A stretch of DNA of 10,987 bases, taken from Syntrophaceae bacterium CG2_30_49_12. Lineage in GTDB: Bacteria > Desulfobacterota > Syntrophia > Syntrophales > CG2-30-49-12. The stretch lies in contig MNZP01000170.1 of the NCBI GenBank assembly GCA_001873675.1, forward strand, positions 1 through 10,987, given 5' to 3'. A program made the position numbers and the translations under genes. Positions 1 through 6,160 of this stretch are shown here, one piece after another. The stretch's first letter is position 1; each line of letters opens with the position of its first letter. Under the pieces are notes generated by a model. The model was not told the origin of the DNA and ran no database searches. It saw only the letters and a list, made by a program, of their open reading frames with translations.

Positions 1-98
1 TCTGTATCTTCAAAATACCGTCTTTCCCCACATGGGAGGTCAACTCTATACTTTTCATGTCCACTCCTCACGCATCCCAAGTTTACCAATACTTTACC

Positions 99-127
99 TT
101 GACTTTCTTAGCCTGGAGATTGATAAT
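99..127 (+). promoter_or_regulatory. Probable sigma-70-type promoter of the Panacea module
   Basis: TTGACT at 99-104 and GATAAT at 122-127 each match the -35 and -10 consensus at five of six positions and are separated by the ideal 17 bases. Transcription would start about 6-8 bases after the -10 box, at or next to the ATG at 134, so the message would have almost no leader. This is seen in sequence only; the transcription start is inferred. Confidence 0.5.
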
Positions 128-133
128 ATTACC

Positions 134-694
134 ATGATTATAACACATCACAGAGAAAAGCTAATAAATGCAATAATTTATTTTGCCAATCATACAAATT
201 ATTGCGGCAAAACAAAGTTACTGAAACTTCTATATTTTTTGGACTTTACCCACTTTAAGCAGACGGGCAGGTCCGTCACGGGGCTGGACTATTTCGCATG
301 GGATATGGGGCCGGTTCCCAAGGATCTTTTTGAAGAACTCACTGACAATATGAAGCCGGATATGAAAGACTCTGTTCACGATCTTTCAAAAGAAGAAGAA
401 TTTCAGCAGGTCCGGTCTAAAAGGAAGTTCAACAACCAGTATTTTTCTAAACGTGAAATGAAATGTTTAGAGGATATCTCTTTTATTTTCAAAGATGCCA
501 AGGCTGATGCCATGGTCGAGTCCTCCCATTTAAAAAATGAGCCGTGGGACAAAACCCTCAAAGAGAAGGGTAGGTTTCAAAAGATCGATTATATGCTTGC
601 CATTGACAGCGATATCGCAAGCCTTCCTCATGATGAGGCCAAGGAACGGCTGCAAGAACGAAGAGAGATGTACAGCATATTCGGAGCAAGCTAA
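134..694 (+). CDS. Panacea-domain (DUF4065/SocA-like) protein, probable antitoxin
   Basis: A 186-residue protein whose N-terminal half has the hallmark of the Panacea domain: KLLKLLYFLDFTHFKQTGRS, then a GLDYFAWDMGPVPKDLFEEL segment. Panacea domains act as the antitoxin in many TA pairs with very different toxins, and the related SocA is a proteolysis adaptor; here the antitoxin role is inferred from the domain and from the partner that follows with no gap. The rest (about residues 90-186) is charged and helical-looking and may contact the partner. The frame stays open upstream to an ATG at 32, but the conserved domain begins just after the ATG at 134 and a good promoter lies inside the extra segment, so 134 is preferred. 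No close Shine-Dalgarno precedes 134 (GGAG at 115-118 is 15 bases away), which fits leaderless translation. Domain call good, function inferred. Confidence 0.75.
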   Translation: MIITHHREKLINAIIYFANHTNYCGKTKLLKLLYFLDFTHFKQTGRSVTGLDYFAWDMGPVPKDLFEELTDNMKPDMKDSVHDLSKEEEFQQVRSKRKFNNQYFSKREMKCLEDISFIFKDAKADAMVESSHLKNEPWDKTLKEKGRFQKIDYMLAIDSDIASLPHDEAKERLQERREMYSIFGAS

Positions 695-1144
695 TTGCAA
701 ATCCGGGGAGCTATCTATCATCACGGACAGCTTGTTTTCCAAAACGGTTTCATCGGCAAAAAATATCTCATTCTTTTAAATACCCCCGATAAAAAAGACC
801 CCTATCTTTTCGTAAAAACCACCTCCCAAAAGAAAAACAGGCCTTCAACACCCGGATGTATCAAAAAACAGAGTTTGTTCTTTATCCCAGGAAACAAAAC
901 GTTTTTTAAATTGGATACATGGGTTCAGTTGCACGAAATATACGAATTTTGGCCAAAAGATATCGACACGAATAAAGATATAAGTGTCGAGGGAAGTCTT
1001 GACGCCAAATTAATTGATGATATCGTTAATTGTCTGTTCGAGGCTGAAGAGGACAACCTCATTACAACACACAAAAACCTTCTGCGACCACCGCTGCGGG
1101 ATTCTTTGCTTAAGCTCAAAGCAAAATTTAGCAGAGAGAAGTAA
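695..1144 (+). CDS. Probable toxin partner of the Panacea protein (SH3-barrel/PemK-like appearance)
   Basis: A 149-residue protein starting at TTG directly after the stop codon of the Panacea gene (692-694). GGAG at 683-686 lies 8 bases ahead of this TTG, and no in-frame ATG gives a better start. The first 90 residues look like a small beta-barrel: a GQLVFQNGFIGKKYLILLN stretch, then YLFVKTTSQ, PGC, LFFIPG and TWVQLHEIYEFW. The G-x-K-hydrophobic strand and the TTSQ turn recall MazF/PemK-like barrels, though similarity is too weak by eye to assign the endonuclease activity. The C-terminal 45 residues look helical. Back-to-back placement with a Panacea gene, one promoter and likely translational coupling make it the toxin candidate. 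It could instead be a non-toxic partner. Confidence 0.6.
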   Translation: MQIRGAIYHHGQLVFQNGFIGKKYLILLNTPDKKDPYLFVKTTSQKKNRPSTPGCIKKQSLFFIPGNKTFFKLDTWVQLHEIYEFWPKDIDTNKDISVEGSLDAKLIDDIVNCLFEAEEDNLITTHKNLLRPPLRDSLLKLKAKFSREK

Positions 1145-1367
1145 AAAGTGGGTTCTACATTTGGGGACATAGAACTGTTTCCATTGGCAATGACACATGT
1201 GATGACCGTTCGTACCGAACGTGCGCAAATTATAAAATAGCCTTTCCCCACACTTATTCTGATGAAGCAATTACCTTTTTAATCCCAAGCCTCAAATTCT
1301 TTTCCCCTGGTTCATCCATTCTTCAAAAAAGGAAAAGTTGTGATTCTGCTGTCCGCACTGTATTTCT

Positions 1368-1676
1368 TTAGCTGTACACTTCATCATGGGGCCCCAACAA
1401 TACAAACTTAATTGTATCGTCAGATGTTGTGGAACAATCGGAACAGGCAACAAATTCGGCGTCTCCCTTTTTTCGGCATACGTCACAATACAAGTAGATT
1501 ATGATAAAGTTACGTTTGACCGGGCAAGAGTAAAATCCTCGCAAGTTGCCCTTTAGAGGTTCGCCTAATTCGACTGGGTGCTTCATAATCTGGCGAACTT
1601 TCTGTCCAATCTGCTTCTTTATGCCGGCATGTTCCCTGACGCCTTTCAGGAATGCCTTTTCAAATTCTGCCTTCAT
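1368..1676 (-). CDS. RelE/YafQ-type mRNA interferase toxin with a four-cysteine insertion
   Basis: A 102-residue protein of normal RelE-fold size. Helical N-terminus, then the family-like strand pattern PLKGNLRGFYSCPVKRNF followed by IIIYLY, and a C-terminal LLGPHDEVY motif whose His97 is a candidate catalytic or binding residue. RelE/YafQ toxins cleave mRNA, usually on the ribosome, and are held in check by the cognate antitoxin. Between the two C-terminal strands there is an insertion with two CxxC knuckles (Cys64, Cys67, Cys78, Cys81), which looks like a small zinc ribbon. The ATG overlaps the antitoxin stop by four bases (ATGA, 1673-1676), so translation is probably coupled. The fold call is confident; activity is inferred. 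Confidence 0.8.
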   Translation of the reverse strand: MKAEFEKAFLKGVREHAGIKKQIGQKVRQIMKHPVELGEPLKGNLRGFYSCPVKRNFIIIYLYCDVCRKKGDAEFVACSDCSTTSDDTIKFVLLGPHDEVYS

Positions 1677-1933
1677 CTGTTGCCAAAAACTTCCTCAAAT
1701 GGATGCCATTTGGCCTTGCCATCGCGAAGTCTGGACTGTACATCGATTAGTGCTTTGTGGAAGTCAGGATTAGAAAGTATCATCTCCATGCTATCTCCTT
1801 GTGCCTGCCGTTTGAGTGCGAGTAGAAATTGCGTAATAACATTGGCGACTGTTGTTCTGTTTTCATGAACGTATACCTTGACAAAATCCGCCAAATCCTG
1901 GTCAAGGCTGATATTTAAACGTGTCTTAGACAT
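1673..1933 (-). CDS. Ribbon-helix-helix antitoxin of the RelE-type pair
   Basis: An 86-residue protein. Residues 4-42 read as a ribbon-helix-helix DNA-binding domain: a short basic beta strand (TRLNISLD), a helix (QDLADFVKVYVHENR), a turn and a second helix (TTVANVITQFLLALK). The remaining 44 residues are typical of the toxin-binding tail, which wraps the partner. Such antitoxins neutralise the toxin and repress their own promoter together with it. The ATG at 1933 has a textbook Shine-Dalgarno (AAGGAGG on the minus strand, 1944-1938). It is the first gene of a two-gene operon; the toxin start overlaps its stop. Confidence 0.8.
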   Translation of the reverse strand: MSKTRLNISLDQDLADFVKVYVHENRTTVANVITQFLLALKRQAQGDSMEMILSNPDFHKALIDVQSRLRDGKAKWHPFEEVFGNR

Positions 1934-1958
1934 ATTCCCTCCTTAAAATGATGTTCCC

Positions 1959-1987
1959 AATATACACATATCAGGAATAATCGTCAA
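1959..1987 (-). promoter_or_regulatory. Promoter of the RHH-RelE operon
   Basis: On the minus strand TTGACG (1987-1982) and TATATT (1964-1959) are 17 bases apart, a good sigma-70-type pair about 25 bases ahead of the antitoxin start. The -10 region lies in ATATACACATAT (1960-1971 on the plus strand), whose two ends are inverted ATAT arms, a possible but weak operator for autorepression by the RHH protein. Confidence 0.5.
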
Positions 1988-2012
1988 GGATCAATAGAGG
2001 CACTTTTCCAGG

Positions 2013-2057
2013 CTGATTAGCAATTAATCAGGTTCAATATGACATTCCATATAACCT
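2013..2057. other. Two adjoining inverted repeats between the ior operon and the RelE module
   Basis: CTGATTA (2013-2019) pairs perfectly with TAATCAG (2025-2031) around a 5-base loop. Next to it AGGTT-CA-ATATG (2030-2041) pairs with CATAT-AACCT (2048-2057) with only the CA bulged, around a 6-base loop. The two hairpins share bases 2030-2031 and so compete at one edge. They lie just downstream of the iorB stop (2070) on the minus strand. Neither is followed by a run of T on either strand, so they are not standard intrinsic terminators; they may stabilise the ior mRNA 3' end or be a boundary relic. Confidence 0.4.
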
Positions 2058-2069
2058 GAGTACAGGAGG

Positions 2070-2726
2070 TCATTTGGGAGGCGCTGGGACAGGTTTTAAA
2101 CCTCCCGCCTGCTTTACCTTCTCCACCCCCAGATCAAAGGCCCTGAGATTCACATCCAGCTTCGTGGCCGGCATGGAGTTTAAAAACGCTTCTCTGAAGT
2201 CTTCCCGGGAGATGGGAAGCTCACCTGTCCCGGCAATGGCGCCTATCATCACAATATTCCCCAAAATGGGATTGCCTAATTTAATCGCCTCATCCGTAGC
2301 GGCGATAAACCAGGCATGAGCTGACAGTTCCCTGATCGTTGTCCCGATCTCTTCCGGGGAGGGATAATCCAATTCCCCTCCGATGACGGCCACGGGATAG
2401 AGGGGACGGGTATTGGTCAACACCATGACTTCCGGATTGCCGTAACGCATCAGTACCCGGAGCGCCTCCACAGGTTCAAGGGCGGCAATGATGTCCGCCC
2501 TCCCCTTTGGGATTTGGGGACTCCATACTGATCCTGCCGAAACCCTGAGATGACTCATCACGGAGCCGCCCCGCTGAGACGCCCCGAAGGTTTCTCCGAT
2601 GGTAACCTGGCAGCCCTTCCGCACCAGCATATTGCCCAGCAATCTCGAGGCCATGACATTTCCCTGGCCGCCGACGCCGGTAATCACGATATTGTAAGGA
2701 TCCTTCGACAACTGTTGCTTCTCCAT
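2070..2726 (-). CDS. iorB: Indolepyruvate:ferredoxin oxidoreductase, beta subunit
   Basis: A 218-residue protein of normal IorB size. It starts with the family signature NIVITGVGGQGNVMASRLLG and continues with TIGETFGASQRGGSVMSHLR, both hallmarks of the gamma-domain of 2-oxoacid:ferredoxin oxidoreductases. With IorA it forms the enzyme that oxidatively decarboxylates aryl-pyruvates (from tryptophan, phenylalanine and tyrosine) to aryl-acetyl-CoA, reducing ferredoxin in the cytoplasm; in some anaerobes the enzyme runs in reverse for amino acid synthesis. The ATG is three bases after the iorA stop, with a GGAGG inside the iorA end as ribosome binding site. Last gene of the operon. No missing motif seen. 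Confidence 0.93.
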   Translation of the reverse strand: MEKQQLSKDPYNIVITGVGGQGNVMASRLLGNMLVRKGCQVTIGETFGASQRGGSVMSHLRVSAGSVWSPQIPKGRADIIAALEPVEALRVLMRYGNPEVMVLTNTRPLYPVAVIGGELDYPSPEEIGTTIRELSAHAWFIAATDEAIKLGNPILGNIVMIGAIAGTGELPISREDFREAFLNSMPATKLDVNLRAFDLGVEKVKQAGGLKPVPAPPK

Positions 2727-2729
2727 CTC

Positions 2730-4679
2730 TTATGCCGCCTCCTCCCTCTTTATCGCCCCCGCGGGACAGATAGAGGAACAAACGCCGCAGCCGGCGCAGA
2801 TCACCTCATCTATCCGAGCCTTCTTTTTCTGCCTGTCCCAGTTGATGCCGGGACAACGGAAGATTCGGGTACACAGGCGATTGCACCCGCAGTTCTCACC
2901 AAGACAGAGCGCCTCATCAATCCGCACCTCGTATCTTTTGGCGGCCTTCTTCTCAGGACTCAATCCGCATATCTGCCGGAGGATTAAAACTCTGACCCCC
3001 TCTTCATCCTCCAGGAGCCGGTTTATCGTCTCCCGTGTTTCCTCCAGGTCAAAGGGGTCTCTAATCTCCACCTTGACACCGATAGCTTCGCATATTCTCG
3101 CGATATCAACGGCAGGCGCTTCCTCACCCATGGCATTGACCGTCAGACCGGGATGGGACTGGAATCCCGTCATCGCCGTTCCGCCGTTATCCAGGACAAT
3201 CAATATCATATTTGCCCTGTGATGGACGGCATTGATCAGGGCCGGGATGACGGCATGGTAAAACGTGGAATCACCGCAAACAGTCAACACCGGCTGCTCC
3301 ATGCCAAACTGCCCGAATTTTCCAAAGCCGCCGGCAATACCTGTCCCCGATCCCATGGAATGTAACGTCTTCATGACGCCAAAACCGCCGGCAGGGGAAA
3401 GGATAGCCATGGAATAACAGCCGATATCGCCGCAGACAAAACCTCTGCGGCCATCCATTTGCAGGGCGTTATGAATTAACCAGAAGGACGCCCTGTGGGG
3501 GCAGCCGGGGCAGAAGGTCAGGTCTCGTTGGGGGGTTTTGGTTGAAGCCAGCGCCTGTGCTTTCTTCTCATAATCGGCAGGCATCCCCACATAGCTATTG
3601 ATCCCCATGATTTTGCCCAGGGCCGAGACGACAAGATCGGGGTTCAGTTCCCCTACTGAGGGGAAATGACCGGTTTCCTTGCCGTAAAAGGTTTTTATCC
3701 CCATTTCCGGGGCCATTCCGGCGGCAAGGATCTTCACACGCTCTTCGAGAAACGGCCGGACCTCCTCCACCATCAGTATCTTATCCGTCAGGGACAGATG
3801 TCTTTTGAGGAACGAAGGCGGCAATGGCCAGGTGGCGCCGAACTTCAGAACACCCACCCTATCTTCAACTCCGAGGAGACTGATGGCCTCCCGGCAGTAG
3901 AGATAACAGATACTGGAGGTGATGAGCAAAACCCCCGGTTTCTCCGGTCCTTCATAGGTGTTGAAAGGACTCCTTTCGAAGATCTCCTCTGCCCTTTTTA
4001 TCTTTTCCTGCTGGAGCTGATGCTTATAGACCACCGGGGCGCTGAACACCAGTCCGGTATCCGGATCGAGGATAGGACCGTCACATCTGAATTCGGCCTG
4101 CCTTTTTGTGTTGGGAAGCTTACCGAATATGACATTCCCGCTGCCATGCGAAAGGCGGGTGACACTTCGCACCATGACGATATTCTTGATCTCTTCCGAG
4201 AGTTCAAAGGCCCATCTGGTCATATCCTTGGCTTCCTGGAAATTCGCCGGTTCGAGGAGGGGGATCTCGATCATGGGGGCAAAATAGCGGGACTCCACCT
4301 CGTTGACACTGGATAATGCTCCCGGGTCCTCACAGAAGACGAGAATCATTCCCCCTCTAATTCCGGAAGCGGCAAGGTGGAGGAGAAAATCGGACGCCAC
4401 GTGCACGCCGTTTTGTTTCATGGTGCAGAGAGATCTCATCCCGGCAAAGGATGCCGCTGCGGCAACCTCCATGGACACTTTTTCATTGGCCGACCACTCC
4501 ACATAGAGATTTCCCTCCTTTGCCACCCGGCATAGAGATTCTATAATTTCCGAGGAAGGGGTGCCCGGGTAGCCGCAGGCGACGCTCACTCCCGCCTCTA
4601 ACGCTCCACGGGAAATCGCCTCGTTACCCATGAGCAGATACTCAACACCCTCCTTCTGCGCTATCAATTTCGACATCAT
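2730..4679 (-). CDS. iorA: Indolepyruvate:ferredoxin oxidoreductase, alpha subunit
   Basis: About 649 residues, full family length. The N-terminal pyrimidine-binding domain holds GNEAISRGALEAGVSVACGY followed by PGTPSSEI (about residues 18-44). The thiamine diphosphate and Mg-binding segment is GDSTFYHAVIPALINAV followed by VLDNGGTAMTGFQSHPG (about 469-511), preceded by CPGCPHRA (390-397). The C-terminal ferredoxin domain (about 587-643) has an unusual-looking first set (CLGENCGCNRLC ... CP) and a classical CxxCxxCxxxCP set, so it should carry two 4Fe-4S clusters. It catalyses oxidation of aryl-pyruvates with IorB. The frame extends to a GTG at 4688, but the AAGAAG lies immediately against that codon, whereas the ATG pair at 4679/4676 has proper spacing, so 4679 is chosen. 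Preceded by the FrhB-like gene 82-91 bases upstream. Confidence 0.93.
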   Translation of the reverse strand: MMSKLIAQKEGVEYLLMGNEAISRGALEAGVSVACGYPGTPSSEIIESLCRVAKEGNLYVEWSANEKVSMEVAAAASFAGMRSLCTMKQNGVHVASDFLLHLAASGIRGGMILVFCEDPGALSSVNEVESRYFAPMIEIPLLEPANFQEAKDMTRWAFELSEEIKNIVMVRSVTRLSHGSGNVIFGKLPNTKRQAEFRCDGPILDPDTGLVFSAPVVYKHQLQQEKIKRAEEIFERSPFNTYEGPEKPGVLLITSSICYLYCREAISLLGVEDRVGVLKFGATWPLPPSFLKRHLSLTDKILMVEEVRPFLEERVKILAAGMAPEMGIKTFYGKETGHFPSVGELNPDLVVSALGKIMGINSYVGMPADYEKKAQALASTKTPQRDLTFCPGCPHRASFWLIHNALQMDGRRGFVCGDIGCYSMAILSPAGGFGVMKTLHSMGSGTGIAGGFGKFGQFGMEQPVLTVCGDSTFYHAVIPALINAVHHRANMILIVLDNGGTAMTGFQSHPGLTVNAMGEEAPAVDIARICEAIGVKVEIRDPFDLEETRETINRLLEDEEGVRVLILRQICGLSPEKKAAKRYEVRIDEALCLGENCGCNRLCTRIFRCPGINWDRQKKKARIDEVICAGCGVCSSICPAGAIKREEAA

Positions 4680-4725
4680 AACCCCCACTTCTTTATGTAA
4701 ACAAGGGAAATTGACTTATGACTTA

Positions 4726-4745
4726 GGCCACGACGGAGCGTGGCC
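4726..4745. other. Perfect hairpin between the FrhB-like gene and iorA
   Basis: GGCCACG (4726-4732) and CGTGGCC (4739-4745) form a perfect 7-bp GC-rich stem with a 6-base loop in the 82-base gap between the two genes. There is no T run on either side, so it is not an ordinary terminator. It may be an RNA processing or stabilising element that sets different levels of the upstream FrhB-like and downstream IorAB proteins. No convincing promoter for iorA was seen in this gap. Confidence 0.4.
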
Positions 4746-4770
4746 CTCCTCTTATTACTACGACTTCTCT

Positions 4771-5901
4771 TTAGCCCTGGAGCATGCGCACCACCGGGTC
4801 AAAGCGATCCAGATACAAAAGGTCAGGGGAACTGCCGCTCCTGGCAGCTATGCTTTTCAGAGCCGTCCTCTTCTTCTCCATGGCGGATTTTTTCAGCTCA
4901 TCCAGGGCTTCTCCGGGCGCCTCACGGAATTCAAGCAAACCTCCGGCGCGGGCCAGTTGCACAAGATCATCCCCACGCTGTGTCCTCACGATAACCTGAT
5001 TCCAGATTCTCGTCTCTTCCCACCTTCCAGGCAGCCGGGCGGAACCTACAGAGATATCGGCGAACTCGGCTGTGGTGTCAAAACAGTAATGGCACGCCTC
5101 TCTGATGCAGGAATTGACTTCCTCCATGGAAAATTCGATTGTTCCATCCTTTGTATATACTTCTAAAGTGTGTCTGCGCGGCGGGATATCCATACCAACA
5201 ACGGCATCCAGTCCTGTCTTTTTCCGCAACAGCTCCATGAATCCACGCCAGGAAAGCGCCCAGCCGCAAAACAGGCCGATAACGAGCTTCAACTTATCAA
5301 TGTTGCCCTCATCCACTGGAACAGGTTTGAGGCGCATCTTGGCCAGGGCAAGGACCTGGCAGGGTGTCGCCACGACACCGATCTTCTTCGCTTCGCCTTT
5401 TGCCGCCCTGTTGAATTCCGCAACCGTCGGGGAAACGATGAATTTACTCTTTCCCCTCTTCTTCACCTCCGCAGGATCGTTAACCGCTACACCCCGGTGA
5501 AGAAAATTCTCTTTGCCTTCCGCGATAATGGCAGTGTCAATAATGCCTTCCCGAAGGGCCAGCGTCATGAGTGTGGTAACAGAGCCTCCGTGCTGGGCGT
5601 CTTTCCGTATCTGCTCATCCGTTGCCCTCGTGAGGTAGAATCCCTTAACAGCGCCTATCTCCGGTGTCAAGTCTTTCTCCTCGCACAAACTCTTCCGCAT
5701 AGTTTCCAGATTCGTGGGAGTCCGCGGGCAAAACATATAGCATCGGCCAACCTTGATGTCACACGGATGGAGAAGAATTATCCTGTCGTGGTATGAGGTC
5801 TGATAAGGGCAAAGACCGACACAGGCGCCGCAACCTGTGCAGAGATGCGTATCTATAACCTCTCGCTGAAGTTCCCTCTGCCCCATCCCCCCGTCTTCCA
5901 T
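4771..5901 (-). CDS. FrhB-family iron-sulfur flavoprotein (coenzyme F420 hydrogenase/dehydrogenase beta subunit family)
   Basis: A 376-residue protein. Residues 21-32 are a ferredoxin-type CTGCGACVGLCP, with further cysteines at 47, 54 and 58, so one or two Fe-S clusters are expected at the N-terminus. The FrhB N-terminal domain follows (AQHGGSVTTLM at 102-112) and the C-terminal domain has GVVATPCQV (175-183), the cysteine set CIREACHYCFD (265-275) and ADISVGSARLPG (281-292). In this family the core binds flavin and passes electrons between Fe-S clusters and F420, ferredoxin or other carriers; the actual partner differs between members. Not a secreted protein. The ATG at 5901 has AGGAGG nine bases upstream. 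Being first in the operon with iorA and iorB, it probably handles the electrons released by that enzyme, or supplies them; F420 use itself is not shown. Confidence 0.85.
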   Translation of the reverse strand: MEDGGMGQRELQREVIDTHLCTGCGACVGLCPYQTSYHDRIILLHPCDIKVGRCYMFCPRTPTNLETMRKSLCEEKDLTPEIGAVKGFYLTRATDEQIRKDAQHGGSVTTLMTLALREGIIDTAIIAEGKENFLHRGVAVNDPAEVKKRGKSKFIVSPTVAEFNRAAKGEAKKIGVVATPCQVLALAKMRLKPVPVDEGNIDKLKLVIGLFCGWALSWRGFMELLRKKTGLDAVVGMDIPPRRHTLEVYTKDGTIEFSMEEVNSCIREACHYCFDTTAEFADISVGSARLPGRWEETRIWNQVIVRTQRGDDLVQLARAGGLLEFREAPGEALDELKKSAMEKKRTALKSIAARSGSSPDLLYLDRFDPVVRMLQG

Positions 5902-6028
5902 ATAAATTAACCTCCTATTTTACCTGCCGTATATCCTATTTTGCGGAATTTTGAAAGCCTTGAGATTCCATTTCTTGAGAGTTTTTCGGGAAATTCAAAC
6001 ATATCTAATAAACAGCAAAAAAATAAGC

Positions 6029-6055
6029 TTGACTTATGATAATATTTCTTATAAG
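6029..6055 (+). promoter_or_regulatory. Candidate promoter of the LysM-NlpC/P60 gene
   Basis: In the 259-base region between the two divergent genes, TGATAATAT (6037-6045) is an extended -10 type element (TGn followed by TAATAT). Alternatively TTGACT (6029-6034) with TATAAG (6050-6055) gives a pair with a short 15-base spacer. Both would give a leader of about 100 bases, which holds a GGGGG-AA-CCCCC hairpin (6127-6138) just before the ribosome binding site. The two readings cannot be told apart by eye, and no clear promoter for the opposite ior operon was found. Confidence 0.35.
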
Positions 6056-6160
6056 GACATCTCTACGATGTAAAATAGTGTACAGTTTATCATCCATCAT
6101 CAAGATCTGTGCACCGTTGTAAAAGTGGGGGAACCCCCGAATAAAACAAGGAGGTACTTC

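Noticed and set aside
32..133. Upstream in-frame extension of the Panacea gene to ATG 32
   Set aside because: The extra 34 residues precede the conserved domain, and a good promoter (99-127) lies inside the segment.
3666..4316. 216-codon plus-strand open frame opposite iorA, and similar long frames opposite the FrhB-like gene and aconitase
   Set aside because: Antisense shadows of well-supported genes, with no recognisable protein features.
4711..4721. TTGACTTATGA shared with 6029-6039
   Set aside because: An 11-base match between two AT-rich intergenic regions; the first copy is antisense to its operon and has no -10 partner, so probably chance.
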